Assembly (NCBI RefSeq): GCF_003028855.1
Contig: NZ_CP028324.1
Span: 4,588,001 to 4,652,000 of the forward strand
DNA: 64,000 nt
DNA from: Pseudoduganella armeniaca
GTDB taxonomy: Bacteria; Pseudomonadota; Gammaproteobacteria; Burkholderiales; Burkholderiaceae_D
Direction of reading: 5' to 3'
Both the position numbers and the translations under genes were made by a program. The notes under the pieces are model-generated. The model saw only the letters and a program-made list of their open reading frames with translations, did not search any database and was not told the DNA's origin. Positions within the stretch are counted from its first letter, which is position 1. Every line of letters begins with the position of its first letter. Of this stretch, positions 42,766 through 53,807 are shown in pieces.

Positions 42766-43077
42766 TTACTCGACATCCTCGCCATAGCGGTACTGCGCGG
42801 CGATCGGGCCGGCCTTGAACAGCGCGTCGCGCAGTTCCTTGTCCAGCTTGCTGTCGCGGCGGCGCGCCCATTCCAGCAGCATGGCGAACTGCTTGCGGGC
42901 CATGTCGCGCTGGCTGGACAGCACCAGCTTCAGCTCCGGGTCGGTACAGGCCTCGACCCGCTGGCCCACCACGTCCAGCTCGCCCAGCTTGTCGATCAGC
43001 GCGGTCAGGCCGCGATGCATGTCCAGCACCTGGGCATTCAGGTTGTCGCGCGGTTCGACGACGTGTTCCTGCGTCAT
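42766..43077 (-). CDS. Encapsulated-ferritin-like protein lacking the iron ligands
   Basis: A 103-residue helical protein that aligns over most of its length with encapsulin-cargo ferritins (EncFtn): DMHRGLTALIDKLGELD, GQRVEACTDPELKLVLSSQR, AMLLEWARRRDSKLDKELRD and the closing LFKAGPI. In Rhodospirillum rubrum EncFtn the ferroxidase ligands are Glu32, Glu62 and His65; here the aligned residues are Lys30, Ala60 and Gln63, and nearby Glu31/34/61/64 are also lost. Iron oxidation is therefore unlikely. The ATG follows GGAGAG. No encapsulin shell gene is near. A sigma70-like promoter lies 34-62 bases upstream. Confidence 0.7.
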   Translation of the reverse strand: MTQEHVVEPRDNLNAQVLDMHRGLTALIDKLGELDVVGQRVEACTDPELKLVLSSQRDMARKQFAMLLEWARRRDSKLDKELRDALFKAGPIAAQYRYGEDVE

Positions 43078-43110
43078 GACGCTCTCCGGTCGGTTGATTG
43101 CATAACGCGC

Positions 43111-43139
43111 ATTGTCGGCCCTTGGCATACTTTCCTCAA
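43111..43139 (-). promoter_or_regulatory. Sigma70-like promoter of the ferritin-like gene
   Basis: On the minus strand TTGAGG (43134-43139) and GACAAT (43111-43116) are separated by exactly 17 bases; each matches four of six consensus positions. Transcription would begin near 43104, giving a leader of about 27 bases. Confidence 0.45.
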
Positions 43140-43192
43140 GTGTAACGGCACGACTGGAAGCATGGCGCACGAATTTGCAGGCGAATATGTTA

Positions 43193-43282
43193 AGCTTCGC
43201 CCTCGCTAGGGGTCCTGGAACGCGTGTTCCGGGTGAGAGATACCCTTCGTACCTGATCTGGATAATGCCAGCGAAGGAAAGC
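43193..43282 (+). promoter_or_regulatory. TPP riboswitch (THI box)
   Basis: The conserved THI-box segments are present: CTAGGGGTCC, GGGTGAGAGATACCCTTCG, TACCTGATCTGGATAATGCC and AGCGAAGG. The ends GCTTCGC and GCGAAGG form the basal stem. The 3' edge lies about 68 bases before the TonB receptor start. Thiamine pyrophosphate should repress the receptor. Confidence 0.95.
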
Positions 43283-43349
43283 GCAAAGTCGTGTTCACCC
43301 CTCCTCTTTGAGTGCTCCGTTCGTTGGCCGACCAACCGAAGAGCACACA

Positions 43350-45440
43350 ATGTACAAGACCAAGATCGCTTTATCCGCCGCCGCGCTGGCCATCGCGCAG
43401 GCTTTCCCTGCCGCCGCACTGGCACAAACCGACGCGCCTGTCGCCGAAGTCGTCATCACCGGAGCGCGTGCCGATGCGCCGCATGCCGCCGTGGCCGGCT
43501 TTACCGATACGCCGCTGCAGCAGACCCCCGCCTCCGTCGGCGTCATCACGCGCGAGCAGATGCAGGCGCTGAACATCCGCTCCACCACCGACGCCGCGCG
43601 CTACGACGCCGGCATCAGCGACGCCTACAACGCCGTCGGCTATGCCGAGCAGTTCTCGATCCGCGGCTTCAAGCTGGACAACGCACGCAGCTACCGCAAG
43701 GACGGCCTGGCCATTTCCGGCGATACCCAGATCCCGCTGGAGAACAAGGAAAGCATCGAGGTGTTGAAGGGCCTGGCGGGCCTGCAGGCCGGCGTCGCCG
43801 CGCCCGGCGGCATCGTCAACTACGTCACCAAGCGCCCCACCAACGAGACCTTGCGCTCGGCCCTGGTCGAGGTGAGCGAACGCGGCACCGTGCTGGGCAC
43901 CGTGGACCTGGGCGGCCGCCTGGCCGACCGCCGCTTCGGCTACCGCGTCAACGTGGCGACCGAGCGGCTGCGCTCCTATATCGAGGGCGCCGACGGCCAC
44001 CGCAACTTCATCTCGGGCGCGTTCGACTGGCAGATCACGCCGCAGGCGCTGCTGCAGATCGACGCCGACTACCAGAACAAGGCGCAGGTCTCGGCGCCCG
44101 GCTTCCAGCTGATCGACGGCGTGGCGCTGCCCAACGTGGCGGCCGACACGATGCTGAACAACCAGCCGTGGAGCTTCCCCGTCAGGACCAAGACCAGCAA
44201 TGTCGGCGTGCGCTTCCAGTACGAATTCACGCCCGAGTGGCGTGCCGTCGTCAGCGCCAACCGCCATGACTTCAAGCGCGACGACTACACGGCATTCCCG
44301 CTCGGCTGCGGCAACGTGGCGGGCTTCTGCGCCAACGGCGACTACGACGTGTACGACTACCGCAGCCTGGGCGAGAAGAAGAAGCCGCTGGCCACCCAGG
44401 CCATGCTGCAAGGCCGCTTCGCCACCGGCGCGCTGCGCCATGAGCTGACGGCCGGCGTGTCGTACTTCCAGAACAAGGAAAGCTGGGGCGACTACCTGTA
44501 CAACCCGGTCGGCACCAGCAATATCTACCGTCCCGTGGTGCTGGCGCCGGATGGCGGCAGCAGCGGTCCGGTGTCCGAACGCCGCGTCGACCGTGAAAGT
44601 TCGCTGTTCGCGCAGGACATCGTCGGCCTGACGGCGCAGCTCAAGCTGCACGCCGGCGCGCGCTATACCAAGGTGCGCCGCAGCCAGGACGACGCAACGC
44701 TGCCGACCGATGCCGGCTTCTGGCTGCCTAACGTGGCGCTGGTTTACAGCCCGGTGGCCAACGTTTCCGGATACGTCTCGTATGCGCAAGGTCTTGAGCA
44801 TGGCGGGATCGCGCCCATCAAAGCGGAAAACAAGCAACTGGCGCTGGAGCCAGGCAAGTCGAAGCAAGTGGAACTTGGCGTGAAGACCCAGGTCCGTGGC
44901 ATCAACCTTGCTGCATCCCTGTTCCAGATCGAGAAGGGGCTGGAGTACCTGGACCCGGCCTCTAATTACTACGTGCGCAACGGCGAAGCACGCCACCGCG
45001 GCCTCGAAATGAGCGCCTCCGGCAAGCCCACGCGCGACCTGTCCATCGGCGCCTCGCTGGCGGCGCTGCACACCGAGCAGCAAGGCACGGGCCAGAGCTA
45101 CGACGGCAAGCGCGTGACCAACGTGCCGGCGTTCCGTTCCACGGTGTTCGCCGAATACGCGCTGGCGCAGGTGCCCGGCCTGAAGGTCAACGGCGACTGG
45201 CAGTTCGTCGGCAAGAAGGCCTTCGACGCCGAGAACCAGGTAATGGTGCCGAAGTACCACGTGGTGAACCTGGGCGCGTCGTATGCGACCAAGGTGGGCG
45301 GCATGCCGCTGGTACTGCGCGCGCAGGTGCGCAATGCGCTGGACAAGTTCTACTGGCGCGACGTCACGCCGGACCTGGGCGGCTACCTGTTCCCGGGCGC
45401 CGAGCGCACCTACCGCCTGTCGGCCCAGCTGGACTTCTGA
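43350..45440 (+). CDS. TonB-dependent outer-membrane receptor, predicted thiamine uptake
   Basis: A 696-residue receptor: signal peptide (MYKTKIALSAAALAIAQAFP, ending ALAQ), a likely TonB box near APVAEVVITG, a plug domain (TPLQQTPASVGVITREQM, LNIRSTTDAARYDAG, IVNYVTKRPTNETL) and a 22-strand barrel ending in the aromatic ...RLSAQLDF. By sequence it belongs to the siderophore-receptor branch, but the TPP riboswitch directly upstream indicates a thiamine compound as substrate, as for the Omr1 receptors predicted by comparative genomics. The ATG follows GAAGAG. It converges with the kinase/PnuC pair. Confidence 0.88.
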   Translation: MYKTKIALSAAALAIAQAFPAAALAQTDAPVAEVVITGARADAPHAAVAGFTDTPLQQTPASVGVITREQMQALNIRSTTDAARYDAGISDAYNAVGYAEQFSIRGFKLDNARSYRKDGLAISGDTQIPLENKESIEVLKGLAGLQAGVAAPGGIVNYVTKRPTNETLRSALVEVSERGTVLGTVDLGGRLADRRFGYRVNVATERLRSYIEGADGHRNFISGAFDWQITPQALLQIDADYQNKAQVSAPGFQLIDGVALPNVAADTMLNNQPWSFPVRTKTSNVGVRFQYEFTPEWRAVVSANRHDFKRDDYTAFPLGCGNVAGFCANGDYDVYDYRSLGEKKKPLATQAMLQGRFATGALRHELTAGVSYFQNKESWGDYLYNPVGTSNIYRPVVLAPDGGSSGPVSERRVDRESSLFAQDIVGLTAQLKLHAGARYTKVRRSQDDATLPTDAGFWLPNVALVYSPVANVSGYVSYAQGLEHGGIAPIKAENKQLALEPGKSKQVELGVKTQVRGINLAASLFQIEKGLEYLDPASNYYVRNGEARHRGLEMSASGKPTRDLSIGASLAALHTEQQGTGQSYDGKRVTNVPAFRSTVFAEYALAQVPGLKVNGDWQFVGKKAFDAENQVMVPKYHVVNLGASYATKVGGMPLVLRAQVRNALDKFYWRDVTPDLGGYLFPGAERTYRLSAQLDF

Positions 45441-45461
45441 TCGCGCTGCGGGCCGGCTGGT

Positions 45462-45974
45462 TCAGCGGCCCAGCGCCTCCTCTACCTGGCGCAGCCGCTG
45501 GTCCAGCGGGCCGTGGATGCGCACGTGCGGGATCGCCCGTGCCGCCAATTCCTCGGCCAGGATGGCGTTGACGGCCGCGCTCTGGTCTTCCGGCTCGCGC
45601 ACCAGACCCTCGGGCACCCAGGGGATGTCCGGTGCACACAGCAAGGTGACGTCGTAACGGCGGCTGGCCGCCAGTTCGGCCAGGCCGGCGTCGACCCGGC
45701 CGAAGTAATGGCGGCTGTAGACGAGCGTCATCAGCGGCGTCGTGTCGCAAAACAGGAAACGCCCGGCGCGCGCCGCCGCCAGGTCCTCGCGCGCCAGCTG
45801 CGTCTGCGCGATGTGCAGTTGGTCTTCTTCGGCCGGCACGCGCGCGCGCGTCTCGACGAATTCGCGCAGGTATTCCGGCACCCACAGTTCCCCATACCGC
45901 TTGGCCAGCGCCTGCGCCAGCGTGGTCTTGCCGGACGAGGCGCTGCCGACGATCGCCACCCGCAATGCCGTCAT
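45462..45974 (-). CDS. P-loop kinase, NadR-like (nicotinamide riboside or thiamine kinase)
   Basis: A 170-residue single-domain kinase with Walker A GSASSGKTT at 10-18, ELWVPEYLREFVETR (the NadR-type lid/substrate strand) and RFLFCDTTPLMTLVYS. It resembles the ribosylnicotinamide kinase domain of NadR without the adenylyltransferase domain. Its start overlaps the stop of pnuC by four bases, so transporter and kinase work together: the kinase would trap an imported nucleoside or vitamin by phosphorylation. Substrate is either nicotinamide riboside or thiamine; the TPP-controlled receptor convergent to it favours thiamine only weakly. Confidence 0.8.
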   Translation of the reverse strand: MTALRVAIVGSASSGKTTLAQALAKRYGELWVPEYLREFVETRARVPAEEDQLHIAQTQLAREDLAAARAGRFLFCDTTPLMTLVYSRHYFGRVDAGLAELAASRRYDVTLLCAPDIPWVPEGLVREPEDQSAAVNAILAEELAARAIPHVRIHGPLDQRLRQVEEALGR

Positions 45975-46594
45975 TTCAGCACCATGGCCGCGCTGGCCAT
46001 GCCGTCGCTTTCCATCGAGCGGCGCCAGGCCTGCAGGCCCGCCGCCGCCATCAGCACGAACATCCCGTACAGCACCGCCGTCAGAACCAGCCCCTTGTGC
46101 AGATACAGCCCGACGTACAGCACGTCGACGATGATCCACACGTGCCAGTTCTCCAGGCGCTTGCGCGACAGCAGCACCTGGCCGACCAGGCTGCCGGCGG
46201 TCAGGAAACCGTCCGCCACCGGCACGTCGGTGTCGGTCCAGGTGTGCAGGAACCACGCCAGCACGCCGAACGCGGCCAGCCAGGCCAGCGCCGCGGTTGC
46301 CCTGCCCCGCGCCGTCAGTTGCGTCACCGGCAGGCGCTCGTGCGTGTCGTCGCCGTGCAGCCACTGGTACCAGCCCCACACGGAAACGGTGATGAAGACC
46401 AGCTGCAGGCCCATGTCGCCATACAGCTTCGCGTCGAAAAAGACGGCGCCGTAGAGGGCGGACGACAGGATCGCGAACAGCCAGGCCCAGTGGTTCTGGC
46501 GGATATTGAGCCAGACGGTGACGACGGACAGCGCGAAGGACAGCAGCTCCAGGGGCGTGGTGGCAAGGCCGAAAAGGGACAGGGATTCGTTCAT
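45971..46594 (-). CDS. PnuC/PnuT family vitamin-precursor transporter
   Basis: A 207-residue inner-membrane protein with seven hydrophobic segments. The PnuC signature is VWLNIRQNHWAWLFAILSSA followed by VFFDAKLYGDMGLQLVFITV and the tryptophan-rich WGWYQW. These transporters carry nicotinamide riboside, thiamine or riboflavin by facilitated diffusion, with trapping by a kinase. Its stop overlaps the kinase start. It lacks its own riboswitch in the 113-base upstream space. It is divergent from the DUF1810 gene. Confidence 0.87.
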   Translation of the reverse strand: MNESLSLFGLATTPLELLSFALSVVTVWLNIRQNHWAWLFAILSSALYGAVFFDAKLYGDMGLQLVFITVSVWGWYQWLHGDDTHERLPVTQLTARGRATAALAWLAAFGVLAWFLHTWTDTDVPVADGFLTAGSLVGQVLLSRKRLENWHVWIIVDVLYVGLYLHKGLVLTAVLYGMFVLMAAAGLQAWRRSMESDGMASAAMVLK

Positions 46595-46707
46595 GGGAGC
46601 GCTCGTGAGGACGCAGGATTATGCCATGGCTGCCAGGGCCACGGCAGCGTGGCGCCGCATCCGGCGGGAATTGGCTAGACTATTGCCCCTTGATGAGGGA
46701 GGCAGCA

Positions 46708-47190
46708 ATGGACTACGACCTTGACCGCTTTATTTCCGCCCAGGCCAACGTGTACGGCCAGGTGCTGCGCGAGCTGTGCGACGGCCGCAAGACGAGCCAC
46801 TGGATGTGGTTCATCTTTCCCCAGCTGCGCGGCCTGGGCCGCTCCGAGACGAGCGAATTCTACGGCATCGGCTCGCTGGCCGAGGCGCGCGCCTACCTGA
46901 ACGACGTGGTGCTGGGCGAGCGCCTGTGCGAGTGCACGGAACTCGTCAACGGCCATGCGGGGCGGCCGATCGAAACGATCCTGGGCGCCGTCGATGCGCA
47001 GAAGTTCCGCTCCTGCATGACGCTGTTTGCCCGCGCCACGCACGACAACGTGCTGTTCAAGCGCGCGCTCGAGCTGTTCTTCGGCGGCCGGCCGGACGAA
47101 GCGACGCTGGCACTGCTGCAGGCGACGGCCGGGGTCAGACCCGGCGGGTCTGACCCCAGGGTTCATCGGGCGCCGCCGGCGGCACGCTGA
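46708..47190 (+). CDS. DUF1810 family protein with repeat-derived C-terminus
   Basis: A 160-residue protein; residues 1-140 are a standard DUF1810 domain (YDLDRFISAQANVYGQVLRE, SHWMWFIFPQLRGLGRS, FYGIGSLAEARAYL, GRPIETILGAVDAQKFRSCM). The function of the family is unknown. The last 20 residues (GVRPGGSDPRVHRAPPAAR) are encoded by a family B palindrome (47131-47157) and the sequence after it, which appear to have replaced the normal end. The ATG follows GAGGGAGG. The gene converges with a histidine kinase gene that also ends inside a palindrome. Confidence 0.85.
   Translation: MDYDLDRFISAQANVYGQVLRELCDGRKTSHWMWFIFPQLRGLGRSETSEFYGIGSLAEARAYLNDVVLGERLCECTELVNGHAGRPIETILGAVDAQKFRSCMTLFARATHDNVLFKRALELFFGGRPDEATLALLQATAGVRPGGSDPRVHRAPPAAR
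47131..47157. repeat. Family B palindrome B6 inside the DUF1810 gene
   Basis: GGGGTCAGACCC, GGC, GGGTCTGACCCC: a perfect 12-base hairpin, without a T-tract. It is translated as GVRPGGSDP near the C-terminus of the DUF1810 protein, the only copy of either family that lies well inside a gene. Confidence 0.82.
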
Positions 47191-47217
47191 GGAAACCCCA
47201 GGGGACAGGCACCGCTC

Positions 47218-48810
<1,593 letters not shown>

Positions 48811-48864
48811 GGCACAGTTCGCGCGCGCCGTGCACGGAATCGGCGGGTCGGCGGCGCCCGGACG

Positions 48865-48897
48865 AAAAAAAACCGCCGGCCTCGCGGACGGCGGTTT
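48865..48897 (-). terminator. Intrinsic terminator after the S46 peptidase gene
   Basis: On the minus strand AAACCGCCG and CGGCGGTTT pair around a ten-base loop and run into a series of T (eight in total). It lies 20 bases past the peptidase stop codon and insulates the histidine kinase gene downstream. Confidence 0.9.
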
Positions 48898-48916
48898 CGC
48901 TGCGGACGGCCGCTTA

Positions 48917-51046
<2,130 letters not shown>

Positions 51047-51094
51047 GATGGGTCCCCTGTATGTTAAGGCCCGGCAGTATAAGGCAACTCGGCC

Positions 51095-52222
51095 TTAGTG
51101 CTCGAGGGCTTTCAGCGCCCCGATCCAGATATTCACCCAGCTGTTCATGCTGTGGCCACTGGGCGGGTAGATCGCGGCCACGGATGCACCCTTATCGCTG
51201 CACAATCCGGCTATCTTTTGCGCCTGGCGCAACATTCCATCTTCCAGCAGGCCGGCGCCTATGATCAGGGCTTTGCCGGCAACCTCCATGCTGGCCGGCT
51301 CGTGCCAGATGGCCGGCGACATGACGATCGCCCCATCGAACAGGTCGGGCTGCTCCGCCAGCATGCTCAATGCCCAGGCACCACCGTTCGACATGCCGCC
51401 CGCATAGCGCTTCCGAGGCGCCTGCCCGCTTTCGACGCGATCACGCACCGTCCCAAAGACAAACGCCTTAAACAGTTCGAAATCCGGCTCTTCCGAAACG
51501 CGCAGCAATTCCGCGATTCGACGGTTGCTTCCGCCAGTGTCGGCATTGTGGACGCCGACAAACACCAGGTCCGCCAGCCGGCGGCCGTTACGCCACGCCG
51601 CAAGGAGCAGGCGCTGCAGGCTCTGGCCGTCCGCCATGTACACGACTGTGCAATTGGCGATGGTCTGTTTGCACGCGGCACCGCGAAAAATGGAAACGGT
51701 CCTGGTTTCGCTGCTGCCCGCAGCGAATGGAAGGGCAATGCGCTCGATGTCCAGACCGGCTTGGGTAGGAAGCGCCACGTCCTCGTCAGCCAGGATGAAT
51801 TGCTCGCTGCCTCGGTACCGGAACGCTTCGCCACGCGGCTCCACATTGGTCACATGCAGCGTCAGCACTGCATTGCTCAGGTTGGGCGACCTGATCTTTA
51901 TTCCGAAGACGCCGTTGCGCAAGCGCTGCAACGGCGTCTGCAGGTCGCAGCAGAGAAAGGGCTTGTCGCCATAGGTCAGCGTCGCTTTCGAGGCATCGAA
52001 TCCGACCAGCAGAGTGTCACCCCGCACTTCGAAGTACTGGCCCTTGCGCGCGACCTGGCTGTGCAGATAGCGCACATCCGCTTTCGTCAGCGCTGCCGTG
52101 CATTGCCTTGCGCTGCTCGCGGCCCCACACTTGGGCATATTAGGCAACTTGAATTCGTTTGCGGCGAGGCAGCTCGTAGCGCCAAACAGGGCAAGACAGC
52201 ACAGCAGGACTCTCGACAGCAT
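51095..52222 (-). CDS. Secreted alpha/beta-hydrolase, putative esterase
   Basis: A 375-residue protein with a signal peptide (MLSRVLLCCLALFGATSCLA). The N-terminal 150 residues form a beta-rich domain with no recognised family; the C-terminal 200 residues are an esterase D-like alpha/beta hydrolase with nucleophile elbow AGGMSNGGAWAL and the catalytic His in PPSGHSMNSW. Cysteines are frequent (CGAASSARQC, LCCDLQ, ACKQTIANC), suggesting disulfides. GC is lower than in its neighbours. It may be co-transcribed with the S46 peptidase gene 48 bases downstream. Confidence 0.72.
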   Translation of the reverse strand: MLSRVLLCCLALFGATSCLAANEFKLPNMPKCGAASSARQCTAALTKADVRYLHSQVARKGQYFEVRGDTLLVGFDASKATLTYGDKPFLCCDLQTPLQRLRNGVFGIKIRSPNLSNAVLTLHVTNVEPRGEAFRYRGSEQFILADEDVALPTQAGLDIERIALPFAAGSSETRTVSIFRGAACKQTIANCTVVYMADGQSLQRLLLAAWRNGRRLADLVFVGVHNADTGGSNRRIAELLRVSEEPDFELFKAFVFGTVRDRVESGQAPRKRYAGGMSNGGAWALSMLAEQPDLFDGAIVMSPAIWHEPASMEVAGKALIIGAGLLEDGMLRQAQKIAGLCSDKGASVAAIYPPSGHSMNSWVNIWIGALKALEH

Positions 52223-52421
52223 CGACGCACCTCATTCAATGGATTACCGCACAACGACAGGTAGGGCCCGATCGTAACACTTCCATTGTCGAGTGTTAAT
52301 TAACTTGCAACTTGCTAGGATTCTTGCCGCTTGTGCAGCGGAGTACGTCACGGCATCGCGATACGTTCCGCGCCGATTCGCCCCGATGGGAGTACGCCGC
52401 GCGAAATTACTGCCGTCGCCA

Positions 52422-53807
52422 TTACTCCGTTGCGTGCCACCCGCCCCCCAGCGCCTGGATCAGCGCCACGGCGGTGGTCTGCCGGTCGGCCTGCACCTGA
52501 ACGAGGGCCCGCCGGGCCGACAAGGCCGTGACCTGGGCGTTGACGACCTCCGTGTAGCTGACCTGGCCGGCACGGTAGCGGTTGATCATTTGCTGCTCGA
52601 CCTGGTCGGCCGCCTCCGATGCGGCGCGGCGCAGGTCCTGCTGCTGCGCCAGCGCGCGCGTGGCGGCCAGCTGGTCCTCGACGTCGGCAAACGCGTTCAG
52701 CACTGTCTGGCGGTATTGGGCGATGGCGACGTCGCGCGCGGCACGGGTCTGCTCGACCCGCGCCGAGATCGCGCCGGCGTTGAAGATGGCCTGTGCGGCC
52801 GAGACGCCCAGCGACCACAGGTTGTTCGACGCATTGAACAGCCCCGCCGTCTGGCTGGCGCCGTAGCCGTACGAGGCGGACAGGCTGAGCGACGGGAAGT
52901 AGGCGGCGCGGGCGATGCCGATCTGCTCGTTGGCGACGGCCACGCGCCGTTCCGCCGCCGCGATATCCGGGCGGCGCTGCAGCAGCGCGGACGGCACGCC
53001 GACCGGCACCTCCGGTATCGCCAGCGTCCACGGCGCGGCCGGCAGCGAGAACTCCGCCGGCGCCTGGCCCAGCAGGATGGCGATGGCGTGCTCGTACAGC
53101 GCGCGCTGGCGCACCAGGCTTAGTTGTTCGGCCTGGGTATTGGCCAGCTGCGTCTGCGCCTGCAGCAGGTCGGACCTGGCCGTGATGCCGGCATTGAAGC
53201 GGTTCTGGGTGATCTGCAGCACGCGCTGGTAGCCTTCGACTGTGGTGTTCAGCAGCGCCAGTTGCGCGTCGGTCTGGCGTAGGCCGATGTAGTTGGCCAC
53301 CAGCTCGCCCTGCGCGGACAGCCGCGCCGACGCCAGTTCCGCCGCGCTGGCCTGGGCGCTGGCCTGCGCGCCCGTGACACCGGCGCGCAGCCGGCCCCAC
53401 ACGTCCGGCTCCCAGCTGCCGCCGATATTGACGCGGTAGTTGCTGGCGGCGCGGCTCTCGCCGCCGCCCGAACGGGTGCCGGAGCCGTTCAGGCTGACGA
53501 CCGGGAACAGGGCCGCACGCTGCTCGGCCACCACGGCGCGCGCCTGGGCGTACGAGGCGACGGCGGCGGCCACGTTCTGGTTGTTGACGTCGACGCGCGC
53601 CGCCAGTTCGTTCAGGGTCGCATCGCCGAACAAGGTCCACCACGGTCCCCGTTCGAGCGCATCGGCCGGCGCGGCGGGCACCCAGCCGGCGGCTTCCTTG
53701 AACTGCGCCGGATTGGCGGCGATGGGCGTTTCATACCGAGGGCCGGCCGCGCACCCGGTCAGGGCAGCGCAGGCGGCGACGGCGGTGAGGCGAAAGAAGG
53801 TCTTCAT
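52422..53807 (-). CDS. RND efflux outer-membrane factor, NodT/OprM family lipoprotein
   Basis: A 461-residue TolC-like channel with a lipoprotein signal (LTAVAACAALTGCAAGP; lipobox LTGC). Two repeated outer-membrane-efflux domains follow, each with coiled helices (AAVASYAQARAVVAEQRAAL, LAATRALAQQQDLRRAASEA), and a RRPDIAAAERRVAVANEQIG motif typical of NodT. It forms the outer-membrane exit duct of the tripartite pump and is the last gene of the mdtABC operon, overlapping mdtC by four bases. Confidence 0.92.
   Translation of the reverse strand: MKTFFRLTAVAACAALTGCAAGPRYETPIAANPAQFKEAAGWVPAAPADALERGPWWTLFGDATLNELAARVDVNNQNVAAAVASYAQARAVVAEQRAALFPVVSLNGSGTRSGGGESRAASNYRVNIGGSWEPDVWGRLRAGVTGAQASAQASAAELASARLSAQGELVANYIGLRQTDAQLALLNTTVEGYQRVLQITQNRFNAGITARSDLLQAQTQLANTQAEQLSLVRQRALYEHAIAILLGQAPAEFSLPAAPWTLAIPEVPVGVPSALLQRRPDIAAAERRVAVANEQIGIARAAYFPSLSLSASYGYGASQTAGLFNASNNLWSLGVSAAQAIFNAGAISARVEQTRAARDVAIAQYRQTVLNAFADVEDQLAATRALAQQQDLRRAASEAADQVEQQMINRYRAGQVSYTEVVNAQVTALSARRALVQVQADRQTTAVALIQALGGGWHATE

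Noticed and set aside
43350..45440. Siderophore receptor as the function of the TonB protein
   Set aside because: Family similarity points there, but the TPP riboswitch directly upstream is stronger evidence for a thiamine compound.
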